A stretch of 64,000 nucleotides of DNA, taken from the NCBI RefSeq assembly GCF_018717645.1, contig NZ_JAFLHG010000005.1:62001-126000 (forward strand). Direction: 5' to 3'. Below the pieces are notes generated by a model. It searched no databases. It worked only from the letters and a program-made list of their open reading frames with translations, and was not told the origin of the DNA. The number at the start of each line of letters is the position of its first letter. Positions within the stretch are counted from its first letter, which is position 1. The DNA comes from Microbacterium flavum (GTDB lineage: Bacteria > Actinomycetota > Actinomycetes > Actinomycetales > Microbacteriaceae). A program made the position numbers and the translations under genes. Positions 44,491 through 53,602 of this stretch are shown here, piece by piece.

Positions 44491-45071
44491 GCCCGACCCC
44501 GAAGGCCGTGGCGGCATCCGTCTGGCGCCAGCTGCCGTTCTTCCTGTGGCTCATCGCCCTGTGGATGCTGCTGTGGGGGCAGGTCACGGTGCTCGCGGCC
44601 CTCACCGGCCTGATCGTCGCGATCTTCGTCACCCGTGTCTTCCGCCTGCCCCCCGTCGAACTGTCCGGTCGGGTGAACCTCTGGTACGGCGCGGTTTTCG
44701 TCGTCATGTTCTGCCTGGCCCTCGTGCGCGGCTCGCTGCTGGTCGCCTGGCAGACCCTGAACCCCGTGCGCTACCCCGGCACCGCGGTCATCGCGGTCCC
44801 GCTGCGCACCGACGACGACCTCATCATGGCGCACGTCGGCGTGACCGCCTCGCTGATCCCCGGATCGCTGATCATCGACGTCGACCGCGACCGTCGCATC
44901 CTGTACCTGCACGTCATCGGCGTCTCCTCGGAGCGCGATGTCGAGAACCAGCGGCGGGCCGTGCAGGGGTGGGAGGCGCGGATCGTCCGCGCCGTCGGCT
45001 CGCGCGCCCAGCTCGACGCGATCCGGAGCCACGGCGCGATGTCGCCGCGCGAAGGAGGTGCGGGCTGGTGA
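44487..45071 (+). CDS. mrpE: Mrp Na+/H+ antiporter subunit E
   Basis: A 194-residue MnhE-family membrane protein. Two or three N-terminal spans (FFLWLIALWMLLWGQVTVLA, then AVFVVMFCLALVRGSLLVAW) are followed by a cytoplasmic domain with SLIPGSLIIDVDRDRRILYL, the family hallmark. A C-terminal extension of about 25 residues is rich in Arg and Gln. The GTG (44487) overlaps the mrpD stop as GTGA, and the stop overlaps mrpF. Confidence 0.94.
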   Translation: MSPTPKAVAASVWRQLPFFLWLIALWMLLWGQVTVLAALTGLIVAIFVTRVFRLPPVELSGRVNLWYGAVFVVMFCLALVRGSLLVAWQTLNPVRYPGTAVIAVPLRTDDDLIMAHVGVTASLIPGSLIIDVDRDRRILYLHVIGVSSERDVENQRRAVQGWEARIVRAVGSRAQLDAIRSHGAMSPREGGAGW

Positions 45072-45337
45072 GCATCCTCATCGTCGCGATCTACGTGATC
45101 CTCGCCATCGCGGGGCTCTTGACGCTCTGGCGCATCATCGCCGGCCCGTCGATCCTCGACCGCGCCGTCGCCTCGGATGTGCTCCTGACGCTCGTGATGT
45201 GCACGCTCGGCGCGGACATGGTCATCGGCCACCACACGCGCAGCCTCCCCGCGCTCCTCGTGATCGCGGCGGTCGGCGTCTTCGGGTCGATCGCGATCGC
45301 GCGCTTCGTCGCGAGAAGGGACAACTCGGACCGATGA
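45068..45337 (+). CDS. mrpF: Mrp Na+/H+ antiporter subunit F
   Basis: An 89-residue MnhF protein with three membrane spans. The family motif RIIAGPSILDRAVASDVL (with the conserved Asp) lies between spans 1 and 2. GTG 45068 overlaps the mrpE stop as GTGA. The next gene starts four bases before its stop. Confidence 0.95.
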   Translation: MSILIVAIYVILAIAGLLTLWRIIAGPSILDRAVASDVLLTLVMCTLGADMVIGHHTRSLPALLVIAAVGVFGSIAIARFVARRDNSDR

Positions 45338-45690
45338 ACGAGATCCTCGACATCGTCGCGCTCGTGCTCGTGCTGATCGGCGCGCTGCTGTGCCTCACGG
45401 CCGCCATCGGTCTGCTGCGCTTCCACGACGTCCCCACCCGCCTGCACGCGGCCACGAAGCCGCAGGTCCTCGGGTTCATCCTCATCTGCATCGCGGTCGC
45501 CCTGGCCCTGCGCGCCTGGCCGGTGGTCGCGTTCCTCGTTCCGGTCGTCGTCATCCAGCTCGCGACGGCACCGCTGTCGGCGCACATGGTCGGTCGCCAG
45601 GCCTACCGCAACGGGACGATCGACGAGCGTTCGCTCCTCGTCGACGAACTCGCCGAAGCCCGCCGCACCCCGCCCGCCGCCGGCGGCTGA
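45334..45690 (+). CDS. mrpG: Mrp Na+/H+ antiporter subunit G
   Basis: A 118-residue MnhG/PhaG-family protein with three spans. The signature GLLRFHDVPTRLHAATKPQV followed by LGFILICIAVAL is intact. The ATG at 45334 overlaps the mrpF stop. It is the last gene of the six-gene operon mrpA-C-D-E-F-G, in which every junction is a four-base overlap, pointing to coordinated translation. Confidence 0.95.
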   Translation: MNEILDIVALVLVLIGALLCLTAAIGLLRFHDVPTRLHAATKPQVLGFILICIAVALALRAWPVVAFLVPVVVIQLATAPLSAHMVGRQAYRNGTIDERSLLVDELAEARRTPPAAGG

Positions 45691-45712
45691 GCCGGGCTTC
45701 GAGGCGCCGGCT

Positions 45713-45799
45713 CCGCAGCAGAATCGGTGAACGACGCCCGAGTCGGATGCCGCGGGGCCGTGCGTCCGATTCTGGTGCGATTCCCCGGTTCTGTTGCGG
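45713..45799. repeat. Three-copy 15-bp repeat after mrpG
   Basis: CCGCAGCAGAATCGG at 45713-45727 recurs inverted as CCGATTCTGGTGC (45766-45778, one mismatch over 13 bases) and as CCGGTTCTGTTGCGG (45785-45799, two mismatches). The first and second form a stem-loop. It may terminate the mrp operon or be a dispersed REP-like element. Confidence 0.6.
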
Positions 45800-45805
45800 G
45801 CCGGG

Positions 45806-47251
45806 TCACGGCGCGAGGGAGGGGGTGCGGCTGATGCCGAACTCGTGCTGCAGCACGCTGCGCGCCGCGAACCACCCCGACTGGCCGTGCACGCCCGGCC
45901 CGGGCACCGTCGATGCGCCGCAGAGGTAGACGCCCGCCATGGGGGTCCGCCACGGGTCGAGGCTGAGGACCGGCCGCGCCAGCAGCTGGCCGAGAGTCGC
46001 AGCTCCCGCCGCGATGTCCCCTCCGATGTAGTTCGGGTTGTCCGACTGCAGGTCGGCGGCGCTCCAGGACCGTGACGCGATGATCACATCGCGGAAGCCG
46101 GGCGCGACGGCCTCGATCGCCCGCGTCACCGCCTCCGTGCGGTCGAGCGTCGACCCCGTGGGCACATGTGTGTAGGTCCACAGGGCGTGCGCTCCGGCCG
46201 GTGCTCGCGACGGGTCGAACCGGGAGGGCTGCGAGATGAGCACATAGGGGGACTCCGGGTGCCTCCCCGCCAGCACCTCGCCCTCCGCGGCCGCGATCTG
46301 GGCGCGGGTGCCGCCGAGATGCACCGTCCCGGCATCCGCGAGGCGGGGATCCGCCCACGGCACCGGGCCCGAGAGCGCGAATTGGACCTTCGCCGAGCCG
46401 CTGCCGTAGCGGAAGCGCTCGAGCCGTCGCCGGTACCGCGCGCTCATGCGGCTGCCGGCGAGACGGATCAGCGCCCGCGGCGTGACGTCGAGCACGACGG
46501 CGGGCGCGGTCAGCTCATCGAGGCTCGTGATCTCGTGATCGGTCACGATCTCGCCGCCGTGTGCGCGCAGATCGTCGGCCAGGGCGTCGGAGATCGCCTG
46601 GGAGCCGCCGAGAGGGATGGGCCAGCCGCCTGCGTGGGCGTGCGTCTGCAGCGCGAGCCCCGCTGCCGCGGCGACGGGGCTCGGCTGACGCACGATCGCG
46701 TGCGCGGCCACCCCCGTGATCATGGCCGGGGCGACGTCCCCCGTGAACCCCGCGTTCCAGGCGGCGCTGCCCTGCGCGAGTGCGCGGAGGCCAAATCTGG
46801 CGGTGACGACGGGATGCGGCGGCACCCGCAGGAGCGCGGAGCCGGTGAACCGGGCGACCTCCGCCGCGTGATCGGAGAGCGGGCCGATGAGTCGTCGGTA
46901 GGCCGCGCCGTCGCGACCGAGAGCGTCGGCGGTCCGCTCCAGGTCTCGGTAGGCGATGCCCGCTCCGCCCCGTCGCTCGGGCAGCGGATGGGCGAAGGAG
47001 ATCTCCGGGGTCGCGAAGGCGATCCGCCGGGACAACCCGAACGCGCGGAAGAACGGCGAGGCGATCGCGAGGGGATGCACCGCGGAGCATGTGTCGTGGC
47101 GGAAGCCGGGGGCGACCGACTCGGCGGTCGACGCGCCGCCACCGGCATGCGACATCCGCTCGTACACCCGCACCCGCAGGCCCGCACGCGCAAGGGTGAC
47201 GGCGGCGGCGAGCCCGTTGGGGCCCGAGCCGACGATCTCGACGTCGGTCAT
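45806..47251 (-). CDS. FAD-dependent oxidoreductase (phytoene desaturase-like)
   Basis: A 481-residue flavoprotein of the CrtI/amine-oxidase-like family. The dinucleotide-binding motif is VEIVGSGPNGLAAAVTLARA at the very N-terminus, followed by RVYERMSHAGGGASTAE. The C-terminal FAD-contact region is GVYLCGASTVPGPGVHGQSG. No signal peptide or carotenoid gene is nearby, so a desaturase role is not supported; similar proteins are annotated only as NAD(P)/FAD oxidoreductases. The ATG (47249-47251) overlaps the stop of the upstream SRPBCC gene. Confidence 0.88.
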   Translation of the reverse strand: MTDVEIVGSGPNGLAAAVTLARAGLRVRVYERMSHAGGGASTAESVAPGFRHDTCSAVHPLAIASPFFRAFGLSRRIAFATPEISFAHPLPERRGGAGIAYRDLERTADALGRDGAAYRRLIGPLSDHAAEVARFTGSALLRVPPHPVVTARFGLRALAQGSAAWNAGFTGDVAPAMITGVAAHAIVRQPSPVAAAAGLALQTHAHAGGWPIPLGGSQAISDALADDLRAHGGEIVTDHEITSLDELTAPAVVLDVTPRALIRLAGSRMSARYRRRLERFRYGSGSAKVQFALSGPVPWADPRLADAGTVHLGGTRAQIAAAEGEVLAGRHPESPYVLISQPSRFDPSRAPAGAHALWTYTHVPTGSTLDRTEAVTRAIEAVAPGFRDVIIASRSWSAADLQSDNPNYIGGDIAAGAATLGQLLARPVLSLDPWRTPMAGVYLCGASTVPGPGVHGQSGWFAARSVLQHEFGISRTPSLAP

Positions 47252-47826
47252 CCGGGCGCATCCATGCCGACGACGGCACGTTCGGCGGCCGTGGCCCGCG
47301 CGACCTCCGCGGCGGCGTGAGGGTCGGGAGTGCCGCCGGAGGGGCGGGGCACCTCCGGCCGCGCCGTGGCGCCGCCCGCATCCTGCTCGCGCTTGCGTCC
47401 CTCGCTCAGGAATCGCAGCCGTCGCAGGGTCTCCTCGTTGCGCAGATGCAGGGCCGGTGCCCAGACGAAGCGGGGAAGGCGGCGGGCGAGCCCGGCGACG
47501 GGCTCCTCGCCGATCCGCACGACGCAGCCCTCGCCGCGGGGCTTCACGTCGATCACGACGACGGCGCGCCCGAGCGGGCCGGCCTTCGCGCGCAGACGCA
47601 TACGGCGGGGCGGATCCCACTCGACCACCTGGGTGTCGTCGTCGAACAGGATCGGCCACGTTCCCAGCGAGTGGTGCAGGTGGGACCCCGGGGCGGGCCA
47701 GCTGGGGTCCACCGCACGCATCCGCGAGGCCCCCACGACCCAGGCCGGGTAGAGCCATCCGTCGCCGAGGACGGCGAACACGTCATCGGGGGTGCAGTCG
47801 AACACGCGCACACTGGCCGTCGCCAT
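47248..47826 (-). CDS. SRPBCC/polyketide cyclase-like protein
   Basis: A 192-residue protein with a START-like fold: MATASVRVFDCTPDDVFAVL, then GDGWLYPAWVVGASRMRAVD and DDDTQVVEWDPPRRMRLRAK show the helix-grip pattern of lipid or hydrophobic-ligand binders. A basic tail rich in Arg and Glu follows residue 140. The ATG is at 47824-47826 after GGAGGC. Its last bases overlap the FAD oxidoreductase start, so the two act as an operon, perhaps on one hydrophobic substrate. Function unassigned. Confidence 0.8.
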   Translation of the reverse strand: MATASVRVFDCTPDDVFAVLGDGWLYPAWVVGASRMRAVDPSWPAPGSHLHHSLGTWPILFDDDTQVVEWDPPRRMRLRAKAGPLGRAVVVIDVKPRGEGCVVRIGEEPVAGLARRLPRFVWAPALHLRNEETLRRLRFLSEGRKREQDAGGATARPEVPRPSGGTPDPHAAAEVARATAAERAVVGMDAPG

Positions 47827-47935
47827 GGGGCCTCCTTCGCCGGGGTCCCTTCCGATCGTAAGCGAGTCGCCGAGCGTCCGCGGGGGCTTGACTCCGTGGC
47901 CGGCGCCGTCCCGCGAGGACCGGCGACGACCCGCC

Positions 47936-50596
47936 TCAGGATGCCGGGGCGAGCACCAGGGTGTCCGTCGCGGCGGCCCGCACCCGGTCGAGGCTGAACA
48001 GCCAGGGCGTCTGTCGTGTGTGCTGCCAGGCGTCGAACTGGTCGTGGTAGTTCGGGTGGAAGGCGTGCCCGCTCGACCCGGTGAGATGGTTCCACCGCGA
48101 CGCATCCAGGTCGGCGAGATCGACGGTCATGCGCATCGACGGGACGGTGGTCGTCGCGAAGCTGCCGGTTCCGAGACCCCAGCCGGTCGCGTCGACGACC
48201 GACGAGCCGCCGCCGACGGGGAACGGCCCACGGTTGAAGAGGGCCTCGATGGGCGCGATGCCGCTCTCGCCGAACGTGCCGCTCGTGAGAGTGATCGCGT
48301 GCAGCGATCCCCAGTTCCAGCGCGCGGGGTCATCGCCCTGCAGCCCGACGAGGCGGGTGGAGGCATCGGTCGCCGCGCGCTCGAGCATCTCCCGCTGCCC
48401 GGCCACGCCGATCTTCTCGTTCGTCCACCACGCGGAGGACTCATCGCCGAGAAGGTTGTCGACGACGGAGTACAGGCGCCCCTGACCGCCGAGCGGTGCG
48501 GGCTGGTCGCGACGGCTGAAGAGGTCCTGCGCGAGTTCGTCCCAGAGGACGTTGGCGTATGCGGCCGCCGCGGAGTCGGGATCGTTCTGCCCGTCCCATT
48601 CCGCCAGCAGGTCGAGGCCGCGCTGGGCCCCGGCGTCGGTGAGCGTGATGCCGGAATAGGCATCGGCGAGCCGTGTGCCCATCCAGAACTGCTTGTCGGC
48701 CTGGATGGCGCTCATATCGTCGGCGGACACCGGGCCCTTCGCGATGGCCTGCTCGAGGAGCTCGGTGATGCGGGCCGCACGCCAGCCGTAGTCGAAGTCG
48801 GATCCGAGGAAGTACGGGTAGTCCTGCGGCACGACGGCGTTGTTCGCGGTCACGATGAACCCGCTCTCGGGGTTGTAGACCACCGGCAGCTCGTCGAACG
48901 GGATGAAGCCCCGCCAGTCGTAGGCGGAGTCCCAGCCGGGCTGGGGCATCGTGCCGTCGCCCGCTCCCCGGATGGGGAGCTTCCCGGGCGACTGGTAGCC
49001 GATGTTGCCCGACCGGTCGGCGTAGACGAGGTTCTGCGCGGGAACGTCGAAGACGGCCGCGGCGGCCCGGAAGCCGGCGAAGTCGGTGGCCTCGTTGAGG
49101 GCGAAGATCGCCGATGCGGTGCTCCCCGCATCCAGCGCCGTCCACCGCAGAGCGACGGCGTATTCCCCGGGCGGAATGTCGGTGGGGGGCGAGACGGCCT
49201 CCGTCGTCCCCGCGAACGGCTCACCCGCGATGGTGGCGTAGTCGCCGGGAAGGTCGGAGAGGATCGGGCCGTGGACGGTGGAGCGGACCTCGATGGTCTC
49301 GTCCTCGCCCCCGGCGACGTGGAACGTCTCGCTGCGCGTCTCGAGGGGGACGAGGGCCCCGTCTCGCCAGTAGCTGTCGCCGTCGAGGCGCTCGAGGTAG
49401 AGATCTGTGACGTCAGCGGTGAGGTTCGTGAATCCCCAGGCGATGTCGGCATTGTGCCCGATGACGACGCCCGGTACGCCGGAGAATCCGAACCCCGCGA
49501 CGTCGAAGCGGCAGGCGTCGGAGACCTCCCGGCAGCGCAGGCCGATCTGATGCCACACGCTCGGGAGCGAGGCGCCGAGGTGCGGATCATTGCTGAGGAG
49601 GGGGAGTCCGCTCTCGGTGTGCGCGCCGGACACGACCCACGAGTTCGACCCGACGCCCTCGCCGACGCCGCCGAGCAGCGCGCCCGCGGCCTCGATCACC
49701 GATCCGACCTCGCGCCAGCGCAGGGAGGCGGGGGCTGCCGTCGCCGCGGCGGCGCCCGTCGTCGGCGACGTGCCCTCGATTCCGGTCGTGATCTCCGGAA
49801 CGATCACCGGGTGGTCGGCGTAGGGGTATCCGGGGTAGAGCTCTCCGATCTGGGTCGGAGAGAGCGTCTGCGCGAGGACCGCGCGGTCGACCTCGTCCTC
49901 GATGTTGCTGCGGAGGTCCCAGGCCATCGCCTTCAGCCATGCCACCGAGTCGGCGGGCGACCACGGCTCGATCTCGTAGTCGGGGTTCTGCAGCCCGAGG
50001 ACGGCGTACTCGAGGGAGGCGTCGGCGCCACGGTGGTCGGCGAGATAGGCGTTCACGCCGTCGGCATAGGCCTCGTAGTAGGCGAGGGTCGTGGCATCCA
50101 GCGCGGCGACCTCCTTCTCGGCGACGTGACGCCAGCCGAGAGTGCGCAGGAACCGGTCAGTGGGCAGCTGGGAGGCGCCGAACAGCTCGGACAGGCGGCC
50201 GCTCGTGACGTGGCGGCGGAAGTCCATCTCCCAGAACCGATCCTGCGCCTGCACGTAGCCCTGCGCGTAGAACAGGTCGTGGGTCGAATCCGCGACGATC
50301 GTGGGGATGCCGAGGTCGTCACGGTACACGGTGGCCTGCGCCTCCAGGCCCGGTGCGGACACGGTGCCGTCGAGTTGCGGGAACGAGCGCTGGATGGTCC
50401 AGACCACGACCCCCGCGGCGATGAGGGCGATGACCGTCAGTCCGGCGACGATGCCGAAGACGATCTTTCCGATCGTGCGCCCACGACGGCGCTTCGCCGT
50501 CCGGGGCGGTGCCGCGGCGGCGAGGCCGTCGGTCGCCGTGGATGGGTCGATCCCGTCGGTCGTGGAGGATGCGTCGGATGAGGGGGATTCGGACAT
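47936..50596 (-). CDS. Penicillin acylase family (N-terminal nucleophile) hydrolase
   Basis: An 886-residue amidase precursor that would self-cleave into two chains. A cytoplasmic N-terminus and one membrane span (KIVFGIVAGLTVIALIAAG, about residues 48-66) suggest membrane anchoring or export. The alpha-chain has FYAQGYVQAQDRFWEMDFRR; the nucleophile Ser is in VGSNSWVVSGAHT, and the beta-chain continues with PLLSNDPHLGASLPSVWHQI, all family blocks. Substrates may be beta-lactams or acyl-homoserine lactones. Start uncertain: ATG 50594-50596 (MSESPSSDASS) or ATG 50621-50623, nine residues longer. Confidence 0.9.
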   Translation of the reverse strand: MSESPSSDASSTTDGIDPSTATDGLAAAAPPRTAKRRRGRTIGKIVFGIVAGLTVIALIAAGVVVWTIQRSFPQLDGTVSAPGLEAQATVYRDDLGIPTIVADSTHDLFYAQGYVQAQDRFWEMDFRRHVTSGRLSELFGASQLPTDRFLRTLGWRHVAEKEVAALDATTLAYYEAYADGVNAYLADHRGADASLEYAVLGLQNPDYEIEPWSPADSVAWLKAMAWDLRSNIEDEVDRAVLAQTLSPTQIGELYPGYPYADHPVIVPEITTGIEGTSPTTGAAAATAAPASLRWREVGSVIEAAGALLGGVGEGVGSNSWVVSGAHTESGLPLLSNDPHLGASLPSVWHQIGLRCREVSDACRFDVAGFGFSGVPGVVIGHNADIAWGFTNLTADVTDLYLERLDGDSYWRDGALVPLETRSETFHVAGGEDETIEVRSTVHGPILSDLPGDYATIAGEPFAGTTEAVSPPTDIPPGEYAVALRWTALDAGSTASAIFALNEATDFAGFRAAAAVFDVPAQNLVYADRSGNIGYQSPGKLPIRGAGDGTMPQPGWDSAYDWRGFIPFDELPVVYNPESGFIVTANNAVVPQDYPYFLGSDFDYGWRAARITELLEQAIAKGPVSADDMSAIQADKQFWMGTRLADAYSGITLTDAGAQRGLDLLAEWDGQNDPDSAAAAYANVLWDELAQDLFSRRDQPAPLGGQGRLYSVVDNLLGDESSAWWTNEKIGVAGQREMLERAATDASTRLVGLQGDDPARWNWGSLHAITLTSGTFGESGIAPIEALFNRGPFPVGGGSSVVDATGWGLGTGSFATTTVPSMRMTVDLADLDASRWNHLTGSSGHAFHPNYHDQFDAWQHTRQTPWLFSLDRVRAAATDTLVLAPAS

Positions 50597-50695
50597 CGTC
50601 GTCGTGGAGCCTTCCGGGGGCATGCGTCGGGCCCCACGGGAGCGAGGCCACAAGGAAGCGGTCCGCGCCCCAGTCCGGCGTACCGCTCTGGAATC

Positions 50696-51373
50696 CTATC
50701 CCGCGCCCTCCCGCCGCGCGCCGGGCGCGACGGGAGCATCCCCCGCGAGGATCTCGGGGTGGGTGTCGAGCAGGGCGACCTGCTCCGTCCACGAGAGCCC
50801 CGCGATGCTGAGCACCACGCGCACGACCGCGGCGTCGGCATCCGCGGTCGTCAAGCGCAGCTCACGCAGGGTGGCCCGCGCGGTCTCTTCGATGAGGAAG
50901 GCGAGGAGCTCGGGCGGGACATCGCCGCGGAAGGCGCCGGCCACGACGCCCGCGCGGGTGATCGTGCGGATGCGCTGGCGCAGCGGCGCGAGGGCGCGGA
51001 CGGTGTCGGCGACGTGCGCGTCGTCGAGGGCGATGTTGGCCGAGGCGCGGACCGCGGATGCCTCGCGCCACAGCCGGGCGGCCAGCTGCGCGAGAGCGAC
51101 CCGCGGGTCGGGGTCGTCGACCTGCTCGGCGATCGCGTTGAAGCGACCGGCGCCGATCGCGATGACCTCCCGCAGGAGGCTGTCGCGGTCGGCGAAGTGG
51201 CCGTAGAGCGCGCGGCGGGACAGTCCTGCGGCCTGGGCGATCGTGTCCAGCGAGGCGTGCGGATCGCGGGCGAGCACGGTCTGCGCCGCGGCGATCAGTG
51301 CGCTCCGGTTCGCCGTCGCATCGCGTCGGCGCGGAGTGGCGGGGGTGGCGTGCGCGGCGGGTGCGGTTGTCAC
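50696..51373 (-). CDS. TetR-family regulator
   Basis: A 225-residue repressor with an N-terminal HTH (about residues 22-68): RSALIAAAQTVLARDPHASL, then IAQAAGLSRRALYGHFADRD, the TetR signature. The C-terminal ligand domain is alpha-helical. It is encoded directly after the two YhgE genes on the same strand (42 bases from the second), so it is probably part of that operon and autoregulatory. The 24-bp palindrome at 56469-56492 is the best operator candidate. The gene downstream is the penicillin acylase, about 100 bases away. Confidence 0.9.
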   Translation of the reverse strand: MTTAPAAHATPATPRRRDATANRSALIAAAQTVLARDPHASLDTIAQAAGLSRRALYGHFADRDSLLREVIAIGAGRFNAIAEQVDDPDPRVALAQLAARLWREASAVRASANIALDDAHVADTVRALAPLRQRIRTITRAGVVAGAFRGDVPPELLAFLIEETARATLRELRLTTADADAAVVRVVLSIAGLSWTEQVALLDTHPEILAGDAPVAPGARREGAG

Positions 51374-51415
51374 GGTCTCTGGTCCTCCTCGGGAATGGGT
51401 GCGGCGTGAGGCGGG

Positions 51416-53602
51416 TCACATGAGCTTGGTCGACTCCATGGCCTCGACCAGACCGCGGTTGAAGGAGATGAGCGGTCGGCGCAGCACGAGACCGAGGAGG
51501 AGGATCGGCGCGACGAAGGCGGCGAGAAGACCCAGCGACGCCCAGAAGTCGCCCCCGTAGGTCCCGGCGATCGCGGACCGCAGCGCGTCGATGGCGTGCG
51601 TCGCGGGGAGGAACGGGCTGATGCTCTGGAACCAGGGCGGCAGGAGCTGCAGCGGGTAGGCGCCGCCGGAGCCGGAGATCTGGATGACCAGCAGCAGCAC
51701 GGCGAGCGCCTTGCCCGCGTTCCCGAAGGCGACGACGAATGTGTAGATGAGGAGGGTGAACACGAGCGAGATCACCCATCCCGCGACGATCAGCAGCAGC
51801 GGGTGCGCGGGCTCGATCCGGACGAACAGGATGAGGCCGATCGTCACGAGCGTGCTCTGCGCGAGCCCGGTCAGCGCGAACACGCCGTAGCGGCCGAGGT
51901 ACTTCTGCGTGGGGGACAGCTCGGGTTCGCCCGGGAGGGTGTCGCGGCCGACATCCACGCGGATCGCGACCGTCATGAGAAGCGCCCCCACCCACAGGGC
52001 GAGCACGATGTACAGCGGCGCCATTCCCGCGCCGAAGCTCACGACGGGGAACACCGCGATCCGGTCGACCCGCACGGGCTCGGCGAGCGAGGTCGCGAGC
52101 ACGCTCGGGTCGGAGCCGATGATCTCGCTGATCCCCTCGAGATCCCCGGTCTGGGCGGCGCGGACGAGCGCCTGCTGCACGCCGTCGAGCTTGCTCGCCG
52201 ACTCCCCGAGCGCGGCGCTCAGGCTCTGACTCATCGCCTGCGCGGATCGCAGGGCCCCGACCGCCGAGTCGGAGGCTCCGGAGAGGCCCGCGGATGCCTC
52301 GGACAGGTCGCCGCGCACCGCGGCGACGTCGCCGTCGATCACCGCGAGCGTCGCGGCGAGCTGGTCGAGCTGGGGCTTGAGGGTTCCGGTGTAGGAGTCC
52401 TGCGCCGCCTGGATCGCCTGCTTCGCCTGCGCGATCAGGTCCGACACCTTCTGGTGGGAGGCCTGGGCCGCATCGTTGCCGGCCGTGATGTCCGTCGCGG
52501 CCTGCGTAAGCTGGTCGCGCACGGACTCCTGGCGGTCGATCGCCCGGTCGAGCTGAGCCACGACGTCATCGAGCAGCTGCTGCGCGGCCGGCGGCAGCCC
52601 GGGGCGCACCTCGTCGACGAGCGTCGTCCGCAACGCGGTGGCGGCGTCGATCTGGGTCTGCACGCGGCCGGCCAGGTCGGTGAGGACGGCGGCCTGGCTC
52701 GACGAGACGTTCCCCGCCTGGTCGTAGAGCGCGTCCACGCTCGCGCCGACGGCGTCGTAGCCGCGCAGGGTGTCACCGAGCGCGTCGGAGATGGCGCGGG
52801 TCGAGGACTGGAGCGCATCGGCGAGCTGGCCGGCCGCCGCCGCTCCGCTGCCCGCGGCATCCCCGGCATCGTCGAAGGATGCCCCGGCGCCGGAGACGAG
52901 TGCGGCCGCGCTGTCCGCGAGGGGGATGGTGCCGGCCACGAGCGCGGCGAACATGTCGGCTGTCTGCGCTCCGGCGCGCAGCTGCGCGGCGGCCGATCCG
53001 ACCCGTGCCTCCAGGCGCGTGAGGGCGGCCTGCGTGTCGGGGCCGGTGAGGTAGTCCGAAAGCGAGGAGAGGAGGCTCAGCGCGACGTCGCTGAGCGTCT
53101 GGGTGAACACCTCGCTGATCTGCGCCGAGACGCCCTCCGCACCCTGCCCGGTGATCTTCGGCGCGAGCGCGTTCTTCTTCTCGTTCGTGTAGTACGCGAG
53201 CTCGGTGCGCTTCGCGCCGTCGGCGTAGAAGGTCAGCATGTCGGCGCTGAAGGAGGGCGGGAGCACGATCGCCGCGTAGTAGCGGCCCGCCTTCGCGCCG
53301 TCGATCGCGTCATCCTCGGAGGTGACGACCCAGTCGAGCTGGTCGTTCGCGCGCAGCTGCGAGAGCACCTGCTCGCCGACGTTGATGCGGATCGGGACGA
53401 GCTCGCTCTGGTACCCCTCGTCGGCGCTCGCGACGGCGACGGTGAGGTTCTTCGTGCTTGCGAACGGGTCCCAGCTGGCCAGCACGTTGAACCACGTGAA
53501 CAGCGAGGGGATGACGACGAGGCCGAACATCACGATGATCGCCATGACGCCTCTGACCGCGTGCCGCAGATCGCGCCGGATGAGGTGCAGGATGCCGCTC
53601 AT
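51416..53602 (-). CDS. YhgE/Pip-family membrane protein, copy 2
   Basis: A 728-residue ABC-2-like membrane protein. An N-terminal span (VRGVMAIIVMFGLVVIPSLF, about residues 14-33) leads to WFNVLASWDPFASTKNLTVA, a hallmark of YhgE/Pip proteins. A long extracellular helical region follows, rich in Ala, Gln and Ser heptads, then five or six C-terminal spans (from about residue 520) including SGSGGAYPLQLLPPWFQSIS and FLPATHAIDALRSAIAG. The family includes phage receptors and a type VII secretion-linked EsaA protein, but transport substrate is unknown. The ATG overlaps the upstream YhgE stop. Confidence 0.92.
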   Translation of the reverse strand: MSGILHLIRRDLRHAVRGVMAIIVMFGLVVIPSLFTWFNVLASWDPFASTKNLTVAVASADEGYQSELVPIRINVGEQVLSQLRANDQLDWVVTSEDDAIDGAKAGRYYAAIVLPPSFSADMLTFYADGAKRTELAYYTNEKKNALAPKITGQGAEGVSAQISEVFTQTLSDVALSLLSSLSDYLTGPDTQAALTRLEARVGSAAAQLRAGAQTADMFAALVAGTIPLADSAAALVSGAGASFDDAGDAAGSGAAAAGQLADALQSSTRAISDALGDTLRGYDAVGASVDALYDQAGNVSSSQAAVLTDLAGRVQTQIDAATALRTTLVDEVRPGLPPAAQQLLDDVVAQLDRAIDRQESVRDQLTQAATDITAGNDAAQASHQKVSDLIAQAKQAIQAAQDSYTGTLKPQLDQLAATLAVIDGDVAAVRGDLSEASAGLSGASDSAVGALRSAQAMSQSLSAALGESASKLDGVQQALVRAAQTGDLEGISEIIGSDPSVLATSLAEPVRVDRIAVFPVVSFGAGMAPLYIVLALWVGALLMTVAIRVDVGRDTLPGEPELSPTQKYLGRYGVFALTGLAQSTLVTIGLILFVRIEPAHPLLLIVAGWVISLVFTLLIYTFVVAFGNAGKALAVLLLVIQISGSGGAYPLQLLPPWFQSISPFLPATHAIDALRSAIAGTYGGDFWASLGLLAAFVAPILLLGLVLRRPLISFNRGLVEAMESTKLM

